Origin: Chitinophagales bacterium
GTDB lineage: Bacteria > Bacteroidota > Bacteroidia > Chitinophagales > Chitinophagaceae
Reading direction: 5' to 3'
Assembly (NCBI GenBank): GCA_015654595.1
Contig: JAATGQ010000155.1
Coordinates: 62,001 to 126,000, forward strand
DNA length: 64,000 bases
Part shown: piece by piece, positions 1 through 8,673 of the stretch
How positions within the stretch are numbered: the stretch's first letter is position 1
Layout of the letters: each line of letters starts with the position of its first letter
The notes under the pieces: generated by a model
The model's input: only the letters and a program-made list of their open reading frames with translations
What the model was told of the DNA's origin: nothing
Databases searched by the model: none
Program-made: the position numbers and the translations under genes

Positions 1-425
1 AAGTAGCATTCTCCTTTTACCTGGCTGGCAAAGGCGGCCGGAATAGCGGATGCGTCATCTATACCTGCTAGGATATAATTTGCGTTGTAGATGGCGGCAT
101 AGTAGTACGAGAAAAAACCAAAATCATCATTGAGTCCATAGGTACTGTTAGAGGCCGTAATATAGAGCGTGGTAAGCGTTGAGGTCATTTCATCCGATAA
201 AAGCGCGCCGTAAGTAAAATCGTTCGAAGAACCGCTATTGTATGTTGACAGGCTCGCGTATACGCCGTTGAGCGCTGCTTTTAAGCTGGTGGTATCGCTG
301 AATATTGCCGAAGAAGAGATTTTAGTATCGGGCAAGGGTACGGTTACAAATTTTTTGCAAGCGCTGGACAGCAAGGCCGTCATCAGCAACAGGATGCCTG
401 TTGTTTTTATACTTATTGTTTTCAT
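1..425 (-). CDS. SusD/RagB-family nutrient-binding lipoprotein (N-terminal part)
   Basis: This is the N-terminal 141 residues of a SusD-like surface lipoprotein; the rest runs off the left edge. The ATG at 425 opens a lipoprotein signal with lipobox LSSAC, giving lipidated Cys23 followed by two lysines, as is usual for SusD proteins. The region after it, with a stretch reading LNGVYASLS followed by tyrosine-rich segments, matches the first helices of the SusD fold. The start lies 11 bp after the stop of the SusC gene on the same strand, so the two form a standard SusC/SusD pair. The protein would cap the SusC barrel and bind the substrate. The substrate cannot be told from this fragment. Confidence 0.85.
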   Translation of the reverse strand, partial: MKTISIKTTGILLLMTALLSSACKKFVTVPLPDTKISSSAIFSDTTSLKAALNGVYASLSTYNSGSSNDFTYGALLSDEMTSTLTTLYITASNSTYGLNDDFGFFSYYYAAIYNANYILAGIDDASAIPAAFASQVKGECY

Positions 426-436
426 TGTTTATTCAA

Positions 437-3400
437 TTATAAGGTTGCGTTAAAGCCAAACACGATCGTTCTCAACAGCGGCAGAGACTGGTTGCCTGTA
501 ACCGGGTCCAGTTCATATTTCCTGTTTTTGTCGAAGGTGTACAGGTTTTGTCCTTTGACGTAGGTCTGCAGCCGGCTTATACTGATATGCCTGGTCATTT
601 TTTCAGGCAGGGTATAACTGATGACCGCATTGCTCAACCGGAAGACATTCCGGGTTCCGATAGCGGCTGTAGAGCTGTTGTAGTTGGAGACAGAGTAAGC
701 CCCGGTACTGGTGGTGAAGCGGGGTATATGGGTATGTGCCTCATCGCCTTGGTTACGCCATCTGCCCAGTACATAGGTGCTGAAATTCTGATCGATCACG
801 CCTGGCGAATTGTTAGGCAGGTAGGCCAGTGTGCCGCGGTAGCGGGTGTATTGCACGAAGAAACTGGCGCTAAATCCTTTGAGGCTGAAATCATTGCCCA
901 TGCCGCCGAAGAACTGGTCCTTATTCCCATCTGTTATCCGGTCTTTAACCGTGATGGAGTTGTCTTTATCCAGGTCTTTATATACAGGAAGACCGGTAGT
1001 GCCGAGTGCCGTTAGCTGATAGGCTTTGATAAGGTTGATCGATTGCCCCACCACATAGGTGTTGCTGTAGGAGGAGGTGGCCAGTCCGGGGTAGCTTTCC
1101 AGGGTGTTTTTTGTTTTAGAGAGGTTGAAAGTGGTGCTCCAGGTAAAGGGACCTTGCAGGTTATGGGTAGTCAGTTCCAGCTCATACCCCTGGTTGACGA
1201 CGGTGGCCGGGAAGTTGGCTACATAGTAGGTGAAGCCTGTTTGCGGCGAGATGAGATAATTGATCAGCTGGTTACCTGAACTGTTGCGATAGTAAGCAGC
1301 GGAAAGGAATATCCGGTCTTTCCAGAAACCCAGTTCCAAGGCCGCTTCCAGCTTTTTGTTGATTTCCCAGCGGTAGTCGGGGTTTTGGATGTTGGAGGCG
1401 ACGAGGGTGGCAGAGCCGTTGTAAAGGTTGGAGCCGGAAAGGCTGGCTTCCGTGGCAATGTAGGCGAAATCCGTTATCTGGTCATTACCTGACACGCCAT
1501 AACTGGCCCTGATCTTACCGAAGCTCAGGATGTCCAGGTATTGATCCAGCCATTTTTCTTTGGTAAATATCCAGCCGGCGCCTACTGCACCGAAATTAGC
1601 GAATTTGCGTCCATTTCCAAATCGCGAGGAGCCGTCGCGCCGGAAGGTAATATTGGCCAGGTATTTTTCGTCATAGTTGTAAGTAAGCCTGCCATAACCC
1701 GATTCATAGGAGTAGGGTGTTTTTGTCGTGGTAATCGTTACCGAAGAAGCAGATCCTGCGTTGCCTACCAAGGCATCGTTGGCAAAGCCGGTAGCTGTTA
1801 TGGTAAGCGTCCCGGAGTAGTTCTTTTGAAACGTAGATCCAGCCAACACATCCAGGTGGTGTTTGCCGAAGTTACGTTCATAGGTCAGCTGGGGCTCTAC
1901 GATCCAGTTGTTGCTGTTGGTGTTTTGCATATTGAGTGTACCCGAGGTATAGTAGCGCGGATCGAGGGAAGACAATGGTGTTTTGGTTGCCTGTTCGATG
2001 TCAATATTGTTGTAGCCGGCGCTGCCTTTGAGCTTTAAACCTCTGTACAGTTCAAAAGAAAAGCGGGCATCACCGGTAAAGGTTTTGGTAGGGCTGCTGA
2101 ACTGCTTCAACGTATATTGGAGGGGATATCCTGCTGGTCCCGTCCAGTTGGGCGTCCCGGTGGCAGTGTAGATCGGGTATTGGGGCGCCAGGCCGATCAG
2201 CGATGTCATATCTGTGGGCAGGAGGTTTAGCTGCGTTGCCGTATAGGAAGTATGCGCATCGAACAGGAATTTTTTATTGAGAGAAGAGTGATTAAAGGCT
2301 GCCATAAACGAACCCCGCTTCAGGGCGGAGTTGCCCGGCATTACCGATCCTTCTTTATGATAGGCCGAACCAAAATAAAAATGTGTGGTAGCGCTGCCGC
2401 CGTTGATGGAGATATTGGCGTCGTTGCTGACCGCGGTTTTACCGATGAATTCCTTTTGCCAGTTGTATGTCTTTGTCGAGTCCCAGTAAAGGTCAGCCGC
2501 GTTGGTCGTGGTAATAGCGATATTGTCATTTTTAAAAGCTTCCCTGCGCATAGCGTTATATTGATGCACGTCCAGCATATCTATAAAATGCCCGACTTTT
2601 TGCATGCCTGTGTAGCCGCTGGCGTTGATTTTGGTCCCGGTGTAACTGCCTTTTTTGGTGGTAATGAGCACGACCCCGTTGGCGCCTCTGGAGCCGTAAA
2701 TGGAAGTGGCGTCGGCATCTTTCAATACGCTGACCGATTCAATGTCCTGTGGGTTAATACCCAGTAACAGATTAAGGGCGGCATTGTCGATCGCCTGGCC
2801 GTAAGTCAAGCTTTGCGTGGCGGAGATAGGCACTCCGTCCAAAATGAATAATGGTGTATTGGAGGCTGTGCCCAGGGATGATCTTCCCCTGATGAGGATA
2901 GAAGGTGCGGCCCCGGGTAAACCGCTGCCGGGCGTAATTTGCATACCGGGTATACGGCCGTTGAGCGCATCCAGCACATTATTTACCGGCTGCTTGTCGA
3001 TATCTGCGGCTTTAAGGGTGGATACGTCGCCGGTGCTGAGTCTTTCTGTCGTGGCGCCATAGGCAATTACTTTTACTTCGTCGAGCTTCGATTGGTTCTG
3101 GAGTAGTCGGATGGCGGACAGGTTACTGCTGGCGCTCATTTCCAGGGATTGGTAGCCGATATAAGAAATACGAAGCAGTGCAGCAGGATCTATTCCCTGC
3201 ATGAAAAAGTCGCCTGTAATACCCGTCTGGGTAGATTTATTGGCATTGACAACGGTGATGGTAGCGCCCGTTAGTGGTTTGCCATCTTCGTCCATGACGT
3301 GGCCGCGTATCAGTCCATTGCCGGGGGCTGATATCAATTCATCGGGCGCACTCGTCTTTTCTACCAGGATATTTTTGCCAATCACGCGATAGGTAAGTCC

Positions 3401-3715
3401 CAGGGGACGGGTCAGTTTTTCGAGAATGCTGCGCAGGGGTTCGTTTTCTGCCTGCAGCGATACTTTTTCCTTTAACGGTAGGGATTTTGTATTGTAGGCA
3501 AAATCGACTCTTGCCTTTTGGCTAAGGGTTTGTAGGGCCGTTTTTAGCGTAACATTCTGAAGGTGAATGGTAACCGTGGTATCCATATTGACTTGCGCAT
3601 GGACGGTGGCTGTCGTAGTCGTGATCAATACTGCTGTAAGTAGCAAAGGGGTGGTAAATGTCCATTTCATCCATCTGATTAAAAAATCAGGCATGGACAA
3701 CAAAAAATTTGTCAT
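437..3715 (-). CDS. SusC/RagA-family TonB-dependent transporter with STN signalling domain
   Basis: This is an outer-membrane TonB-dependent importer of about 1090 residues. In order it shows a signal segment, an STN domain (roughly residues 40-115, where ALQTLSQ and ILEKL are typical), a carboxypeptidase-like regulatory domain, a TonB plug (DEVKVIAYG, LKDADATSIYGSRGANGV) and a C-terminal barrel ending in FGFNATL. The STN domain is the part that signals to a FecR-type anti-sigma factor, and such a gene lies just upstream together with a sigma factor, so expression is probably switched by substrate binding. I prefer ATG 3715; the open frame extends to a TTG at 3742. ATG 3694 and 3670 are further options, since the signal peptide core begins after the last of these. 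Confidence 0.9.
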   Translation of the reverse strand: MTNFLLSMPDFLIRWMKWTFTTPLLLTAVLITTTTATVHAQVNMDTTVTIHLQNVTLKTALQTLSQKARVDFAYNTKSLPLKEKVSLQAENEPLRSILEKLTRPLGLTYRVIGKNILVEKTSAPDELISAPGNGLIRGHVMDEDGKPLTGATITVVNANKSTQTGITGDFFMQGIDPAALLRISYIGYQSLEMSASSNLSAIRLLQNQSKLDEVKVIAYGATTERLSTGDVSTLKAADIDKQPVNNVLDALNGRIPGMQITPGSGLPGAAPSILIRGRSSLGTASNTPLFILDGVPISATQSLTYGQAIDNAALNLLLGINPQDIESVSVLKDADATSIYGSRGANGVVLITTKKGSYTGTKINASGYTGMQKVGHFIDMLDVHQYNAMRREAFKNDNIAITTTNAADLYWDSTKTYNWQKEFIGKTAVSNDANISINGGSATTHFYFGSAYHKEGSVMPGNSALKRGSFMAAFNHSSLNKKFLFDAHTSYTATQLNLLPTDMTSLIGLAPQYPIYTATGTPNWTGPAGYPLQYTLKQFSSPTKTFTGDARFSFELYRGLKLKGSAGYNNIDIEQATKTPLSSLDPRYYTSGTLNMQNTNSNNWIVEPQLTYERNFGKHHLDVLAGSTFQKNYSGTLTITATGFANDALVGNAGSASSVTITTTKTPYSYESGYGRLTYNYDEKYLANITFRRDGSSRFGNGRKFANFGAVGAGWIFTKEKWLDQYLDILSFGKIRASYGVSGNDQITDFAYIATEASLSGSNLYNGSATLVASNIQNPDYRWEINKKLEAALELGFWKDRIFLSAAYYRNSSGNQLINYLISPQTGFTYYVANFPATVVNQGYELELTTHNLQGPFTWSTTFNLSKTKNTLESYPGLATSSYSNTYVVGQSINLIKAYQLTALGTTGLPVYKDLDKDNSITVKDRITDGNKDQFFGGMGNDFSLKGFSASFFVQYTRYRGTLAYLPNNSPGVIDQNFSTYVLGRWRNQGDEAHTHIPRFTTSTGAYSVSNYNSSTAAIGTRNVFRLSNAVISYTLPEKMTRHISISRLQTYVKGQNLYTFDKNRKYELDPVTGNQSLPLLRTIVFGFNATL

Positions 3716-3723
3716 CTTTGAGT

Positions 3724-3743
3724 ATTGTATGTAAGCGTACAAT
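3724..3743. promoter_or_regulatory. Inverted repeat in the SusC leader
   Basis: ATTGTA (3724-3729) and TACAAT (3738-3743) form a perfect 6-bp dyad with an 8-nt spacer; two more base pairs (one G-T) can form inside it, leaving a TAAG loop. It lies 9-28 nt upstream of the preferred SusC start. It could be a protein-binding site or an RNA hairpin controlling translation. No function can be read from the sequence. The 195-bp gap between FecR and SusC also holds a short GC dyad (CGGGCC/GGCCCG, 3790-3804). Confidence 0.3.
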
Positions 3744-3909
3744 GAATAACCGCTTTTGCGGCGTGAACTGTTGCATTGGTTATTCTGCCCGGGCCGCTGG
3801 CCCGTGCAAGAGGCTGGATGTGTTGAAGCACATTCAGCCTTCTTTTTGTGATGGCTACGTTGAGTCGTCGTTCATAAAGCAGTTAGTTTTAAATAGTTCA
3901 AAAATCGGC

Positions 3910-4920
3910 TTAGTCGCAGCCGGTTCCGTAAAGGATAATTTCATTATCCTGGTATTTGTAGCTAGAATTGGTAATGGTAGTAATGGTTGTGAGCAGGCTA
4001 TCTATATTGTCGTTGTTCAATACGATGCTAAGGCGGCAATTGGCAAGACGCGGGCTTTGCAGTTTCAGAGTTATGCCATACTGGCGATAGAATTGGGCGG
4101 CCACTTCAGTAAGGGGGGCATCGTCAAAGCTCATACGGCCCTGCTGCCATGCGGTTTCGGGCTCCGGGTTTGCCACATTGTTGGATAGGAGTTGTGCGGT
4201 TTTGGTATTGAATATGGCTTTTTGGTTGGGCAGCAGTGTGGTCATTTTTTTGTTGATGTTTTCCTGTACCGAAACTTTACCGGTCAGAACAGTCACCTGC
4301 ATTTTTTCGTCGTCGGGATAAGCAGATATATTGAAGCTGGTTCCCAGTACCGTGGTAGTTAATTGCCCGGTATGTACGATAAAGGGTTTACCTGGCTGTT
4401 GGGCTATGTCGAACAGCGCCTCACCTTCCAGGTATACTTCCCGGGTATTGCCGGAAAACTTTTCCGGATAACGAAGTTTACTGCCGGCGTTTAAGGTGAT
4501 CCTGGAGCCGTCTGCCAGGGTGACCGCCTCAATTTTTTTGATGGGGATTGTCCGTTCGGCATAGGCAAGCTGTCTGTCTGGGTTGTGAAAGTAGTCCCTG
4601 ATGCCAATGAACAGTAACGCCAGGATACATGCAGCTGCCATTATACGGGGCCATACACGCCGGTTAGCATAACGTTTTTCCGGTTGGACGCCGAATGAGC
4701 TTTTTTCACTGGCCTTTACTTCTTTCAGCATTGTTTCCCAATCTATCCGGTAGGGTGCAGCGTCGGCATTGGTATTTTCCCATAAGGTTTCCAGGAGGGC
4801 ATCCAGTTCATCATTCCCGGCTCCGTTCAGCATTTGTACCAGCTCCAGTAATTCCTGCTGGCCGCATTCATTGCGCAAATATTTTTGAAATAAGTGATGG
4901 AGGCGGTAGGAGGGCGTCAT
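3910..4920 (-). CDS. FecR-family anti-sigma factor
   Basis: This is an inner-membrane anti-sigma regulator of 336 residues. The N-terminal cytoplasmic part (1-90) would hold the sigma factor. A single membrane helix lies at about 92-108 (IMAAACILALLFIGI). The periplasmic FecR domain (about 125-220, with VTLADGSRITLNAGS and YLEGEALFDI) is followed by a C-terminal DUF4974 domain (about 262-336) that contacts the STN domain of a receptor. The sigma gene starts upstream with a 53-bp gap and the STN-bearing SusC follows about 195 bp downstream, which is the canonical FecI-FecR-SusC order. Length is normal for the family. Confidence 0.92.
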   Translation of the reverse strand: MTPSYRLHHLFQKYLRNECGQQELLELVQMLNGAGNDELDALLETLWENTNADAAPYRIDWETMLKEVKASEKSSFGVQPEKRYANRRVWPRIMAAACILALLFIGIRDYFHNPDRQLAYAERTIPIKKIEAVTLADGSRITLNAGSKLRYPEKFSGNTREVYLEGEALFDIAQQPGKPFIVHTGQLTTTVLGTSFNISAYPDDEKMQVTVLTGKVSVQENINKKMTTLLPNQKAIFNTKTAQLLSNNVANPEPETAWQQGRMSFDDAPLTEVAAQFYRQYGITLKLQSPRLANCRLSIVLNNDNIDSLLTTITTITNSSYKYQDNEIILYGTGCD

Positions 4921-4973
4921 ATACTAAAGACACGTGGGAAATGCGAACGTCCCAATCCACTCCCTTATTTTTT

Positions 4974-5528
4974 TTATGAAAGTATAAAAAGGGTGAGTAC
5001 TATAGCGGTGCCGCCGGTTTGCTGGAGGTGTTGGCGAATGAGTTTGAGGGCGGCGACCAAATGATTTTTTACCGTTTTTTTAGACAGGTGCATGCGTTGG
5101 GCGATTTGTTCATGGCTTAACCCTTCCACCCGGCTTAACTGATATACCTGTCTGCGCTGGCCTGACAAGGTATTAACGGCATTTTTCAGCAGCTGTTCGT
5201 AGTCTTTTAATGAAATACGGTCGTCGGTATTATTGTGTTGCTGCGGAGCAAAGCGGCTTAATTCTGCCAGGAGCTTGACGTCGTAGGCGGCTTTGCGTAA
5301 ATGGTTCAGCGCTTTATTGCGGGCGATGGTATAAATGTATCCGTCCAGGTTATTTATCTTATCCAGCGCTTCCCGGCAAAGCCATAGTTTGATCATGATT
5401 TCCTGGGTTACCTCCTTGGCAGCCTCTTCCGTTTTTACGATAGTGAGCACATAGTTAACTATCCTATTCTTGTAGGCATGGAATATTTGTTCGAAGCTGC
5501 TGCTGTCATCAGATGCCAGGGAAATCAT
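4974..5528 (-). CDS. ECF RNA polymerase sigma-70 factor, Bacteroidota FecI-type
   Basis: This is an extracytoplasmic-function sigma factor of 184 residues. Region 2 lies at about 12-80 (FEQIFHAYKNRI, GYIYTIARNKALNHLRK) and region 4 at about 110-165 (LSGQRRQVYQLSRVEGLSHEQIA, with the helix-turn-helix ending SKKTVKNH). These are the features of the Bacteroides expansion sigma family. It ends in a short hydrophobic tail (AIVLTLFILS), not unusual in this group. With the FecR and SusC genes downstream it should direct transcription of the SusC/SusD pair. The start is ATG 5528. Confidence 0.92.
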   Translation of the reverse strand: MISLASDDSSSFEQIFHAYKNRIVNYVLTIVKTEEAAKEVTQEIMIKLWLCREALDKINNLDGYIYTIARNKALNHLRKAAYDVKLLAELSRFAPQQHNNTDDRISLKDYEQLLKNAVNTLSGQRRQVYQLSRVEGLSHEQIAQRMHLSKKTVKNHLVAALKLIRQHLQQTGGTAIVLTLFILS

Positions 5529-5568
5529 ACGCTTATGGCGAATTTTGCATCAATATTACAAAATATTC

Positions 5569-5612
5569 TCAATTAAATAATTGATGTACTTTTTAGCATA
5601 TAGCAATATGCT
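5569..5612. promoter_or_regulatory. Two adjacent dyads in the gap between hybrid regulator and sigma gene
   Basis: The AT-rich 143-bp gap holds TCAATTA-AA-TAATTGA (5569-5584) and AGCATAT-AGCA-ATATGCT (5595-5612), each with 7-bp arms. On the plus strand the second is followed by a T-rich run, as in an intrinsic terminator, but no plus-strand gene ends here. The first is upstream of the sigma factor start and could be an operator. Both are assignments by shape only. Confidence 0.3.
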
Positions 5613-5671
5613 TTTCTTTTTTTATGAAATGTCGAAAAGTTTATATGCAATAGGGACGCGTGTTGTGAGTC

Positions 5672-8437
5672 TCATGACCTCCTGTATTCGCTGGGGGTGC
5701 AGCCGTATTTCGACTTGAAAACGGTTGAAAAGTAATTAGGATTTGAAAATCCGACCATATAGGTTACTTCGGAAATGGACAGGTCTTCGTTCTTGAGCAG
5801 GTATTGCGCTTTGCGGAGGCGGCGCGCGAGAATATAGTCGGAGACGCTACAGTCCAGCAGCGCTTTGGTTTTGCGGTACAGCTGCATCCGGGAAATACCG
5901 ATCAGCTTGCAGATATCTTCGATGCTGAATTGCTCGTTGCCGAGATTCTGCTCGACGATGCCGGCGAGGTCGCTGAGGAATTTCTTATCGAGGCTCCTTG
6001 CAACGGGGGGCTTTTCGTTTTGGGGGATCTCGCTGGAGTAGTGGTTTTTCAGCAGGATCCTGTTTTTGAGAAGCGTATTGACGCCGGCGAGCAGGTAGTG
6101 GAAATGAAAGGGTTTTGTGATATAGAGATCGGCCATTGCGTTGAGGCCTGAGATCTGCTGTTCGATACTCGTCTGTGCCGTTAACAAAATGATGGGGATA
6201 TGAGAGGTTCTGAAATCCGATTTCAGGATGCGGGTGATCTCTTTCCCGGATTGGTTGGGCAGCACGACGTCGGAGATGATGAGGTCGGGTAGTTTTTCAT
6301 AGGCCTGAGAGAGGCCGTCGTTGCCGTTGCTGGCGGTAAATACTTCGAAATGTGCGGAGAATTGTTCTTTCAGATAGTCGAGAAGGTCGGTATTGTCTTC
6401 TATCAGCAGTACGGATAATTCCTTTGGAGCGGTAAAGGCAGCGCCTTCGTCATAGCTGATCTTTTCCAGGTCTCCCTGGTAGATATCCAATTGCTGATGA
6501 GAGTCTTGCATTGAGGAGTCTTGTGCTTTTTCGACCGATCCCAGGTGTTGGTCGCCGATGGGGAGGAGAATGGTAAAGGTGGTGCTTTTCCATTTCTGAC
6601 TTTTGACTTCGATCGTCCCGTGATGCAGTCGGATGATCTCTCTTGCCAGTGACAGCCCGATGCCGGAGCCAATGACGGGGGCGTTATCTGCCTGGTAAAA
6701 CTGGTCAAAGACGAGCGGGATCTCCTTTTCGTAGATGCCGACACCGTTGTCTTCGACTTTGACGAAGACCTGGTTGTCATTGGACATGCCGACAGTCACG
6801 GTGACATGTCCGTCTTCCCTGCTGAATTTTATCGCATTGGAGATAAGGTTAAAGATGACCTTGTCGAGTAATTCCGTGTCGAACCAAACCTTGATGGAAG
6901 ATTGTGGCGAGCTGAAATACAGGTGGACATTATTTTTCTTTGCATGAGCGGTAAAACTGTTTGTGATGTCCTGTACATAGCTGACCAGGTTGTTTTCGGT
7001 GGCTTTTAGCCTTTGTTTATCGATCTCGATCTTTCTGTAATCGATCAACTGGTTTACCAGCTTCAGCAGTCGGTAGGTATTTTGCTGGATAAGCTTTGTG
7101 TTCCGTATCCCTGTTGCGGATAACTTTTCCCGGCTTAGCATATCCGAAAGCGGGGAGAGCATGAGTGTGAGTGGTGTTCGGAACTCATGCGACACGTTGG
7201 TAAAAAAATTGAGCCGGGCTTCGGTGGCTTCTGCGGCTTTGGCAGAAATTTCGATCAGCTGGTTGCGCTGGTCCTGTATCTCCGAATTCTTTGCTTCGAG
7301 GCTTTTGTTGATCTTTCTGTTCTCTTTTAATGAAAAGAAGGCGAGTCCTCCAAATACCAGCGCCAGGACGAGGGAGATCACGATGATGTTGAGGACGATC
7401 TGCTGGCTTCGATAGACGGAGCGTTGTTCTGCGAGCAGCTGTTGTTGTTTCTCGATGTCGTTTTGTTGGCTGACGATCTTATTGTATTGCATTTTCATCA
7501 GCTGGACGTTGTTGGAGTCTACGACGAATGATTTTAAGATATTCTCTTTGGGGACGGTTTCTTTGTTGAGTATCCGGATTGCGGTCAGGATGGCTTCTTT
7601 GCCCAGGGTGGGGTAGACGAGGCTGGCGTTGAGTACATGGTCGCTGACCATTTCCATGCCGCCGCCGTGTCCGGGAAGGGCGTCCATGCCTATGATCCTG
7701 GTATGTTTTCCCGGTTCGAGTTTGTCGAGGACCATTCTGGCGCCATAGCCCATATTGTCGTTGTGGGCAAAGATGACGTCGATGTCTTTTAGCTCGGCGG
7801 AGTCTGCTTCGAGCCGGGCTTCTGCGGTTGTCTTCAGCCAGTCTCCATAGAGACGATCTTTGAGGTGTATATTGGGGAAGTCTGCTAAACCTGCACTAAA
7901 GCCGTTGGCTCTTTCTATGGTGGGGGAAGATCCGGCGAGTCCCATCACTTCGAGGACATTTGTTTTTCCATGAAAAACGCTGCCAAGGTAGCGGGCGGCC
8001 ATTTTACCCATCTCATAATTGTCGGCGCCGATAAAGGTGGTATAGAGCGGCGAGGAGGTTTTCCGGTCGATGGTGATGACGGGAATACCTTTATTATAGG
8101 CTTCTTCGACGATGGGAGTGAGGGGGTGGGCTTCGTTGGGGGAAATGATCAGTACGTCGATCTTCTTTTCGAGCAGCATCCGGGATATCTGTTGGACCTG
8201 CAGCCTGCTGTCGCCCCGGGCGTCTGTGTAAAGGAATTCCAGATCAGAGTGGAGGGAAAGCTCGGTCCTCATTTCCGCGAGCATTTTCTGCCTCCATAGA
8301 TCGAGTCCTGTGCATTGAGAGAAATAGATCGTATGGATCTGTTTGTCTGTAGGGGAGGCACAGCCGTACAGAAGTACTGCCAGCAGGCAACACATCAGCC
8401 ATGTATTTTTCATTGGTGCAATCGCGTTCTTCCGCAT
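5672..8437 (-). CDS. Hybrid two-component sensor/regulator with periplasmic sugar-binding domain (BT1754-like)
   Basis: A one-protein sugar sensor of 921 residues. The order is: signal with a possible lipobox ending at Cys26; a LacI-type periplasmic sugar-binding domain, about 35-310 (ISPNEAHPLTPIV, IDRKTSSPL, FAHNDNMGYGA); a membrane helix, 347-369; a histidine kinase with phosphoacceptor His417 (SHEFRTPL); an ATPase domain with Asn534, DNGVGI and GSGIGLSLA; a receiver with Asp723 and Lys775; and an AraC DNA-binding domain, about 820-921. Regulators of this build with a LacI-like sensor are known from the Bacteroides thetaiotaomicron fructan locus, where the domain binds fructose. The divergent neighbour operon (sugar porter, SusC, SusD, GH32) fits the same role, so fructose is the predicted signal. 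An ATG at 8413 is an alternative start with a tighter signal peptide. Confidence 0.92.
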   Translation of the reverse strand: MRKNAIAPMKNTWLMCCLLAVLLYGCASPTDKQIHTIYFSQCTGLDLWRQKMLAEMRTELSLHSDLEFLYTDARGDSRLQVQQISRMLLEKKIDVLIISPNEAHPLTPIVEEAYNKGIPVITIDRKTSSPLYTTFIGADNYEMGKMAARYLGSVFHGKTNVLEVMGLAGSSPTIERANGFSAGLADFPNIHLKDRLYGDWLKTTAEARLEADSAELKDIDVIFAHNDNMGYGARMVLDKLEPGKHTRIIGMDALPGHGGGMEMVSDHVLNASLVYPTLGKEAILTAIRILNKETVPKENILKSFVVDSNNVQLMKMQYNKIVSQQNDIEKQQQLLAEQRSVYRSQQIVLNIIVISLVLALVFGGLAFFSLKENRKINKSLEAKNSEIQDQRNQLIEISAKAAEATEARLNFFTNVSHEFRTPLTLMLSPLSDMLSREKLSATGIRNTKLIQQNTYRLLKLVNQLIDYRKIEIDKQRLKATENNLVSYVQDITNSFTAHAKKNNVHLYFSSPQSSIKVWFDTELLDKVIFNLISNAIKFSREDGHVTVTVGMSNDNQVFVKVEDNGVGIYEKEIPLVFDQFYQADNAPVIGSGIGLSLAREIIRLHHGTIEVKSQKWKSTTFTILLPIGDQHLGSVEKAQDSSMQDSHQQLDIYQGDLEKISYDEGAAFTAPKELSVLLIEDNTDLLDYLKEQFSAHFEVFTASNGNDGLSQAYEKLPDLIISDVVLPNQSGKEITRILKSDFRTSHIPIILLTAQTSIEQQISGLNAMADLYITKPFHFHYLLAGVNTLLKNRILLKNHYSSEIPQNEKPPVARSLDKKFLSDLAGIVEQNLGNEQFSIEDICKLIGISRMQLYRKTKALLDCSVSDYILARRLRKAQYLLKNEDLSISEVTYMVGFSNPNYFSTVFKSKYGCTPSEYRRS

Positions 8438-8538
8438 GAGTCAGAAAGATTCCCTATAAAGATAGGGGTAAAAGGTCCTTAAAAAAGTATCTGGTTGGAT
8501 GGGCGGCAATCGGTACGGGCATGCAAGGCAGGATCTTT

Positions 8539-8564
8539 GTAACAGGCTCAAAGAAAGCTGTTAC
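8539..8564. promoter_or_regulatory. Inverted repeat in the divergent regulator/fructan-operon promoter region
   Basis: GTAACAG (8539-8545) and CTGTTAC (8558-8564) are a perfect 7-bp dyad with a 12-nt spacer. It is about midway in the 236-bp gap between the hybrid regulator (start 8437) and the sugar porter (start 8674). This is where the AraC domain of the regulator should act, but hybrid regulators of Bacteroides often use direct repeats, so the link is inference. No clear -33/-7 promoter pair was found in this gap. Confidence 0.35.
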
Positions 8565-8673
8565 ATAAACGAAGAGATATGGCTCTATTTAATTGTAAAT
8601 GAATGTGTTCTGGATTGTAGGATTTTGATTTGACAAATGTGATGCTTGTAGTGACGGGCGGATAACTTGGGGT

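Noticed and set aside
238-453. Short plus-strand open frame at the left edge
   Set aside because: It is antisense to the SusD fragment 1-425, which has a proper lipobox and is linked to SusC.
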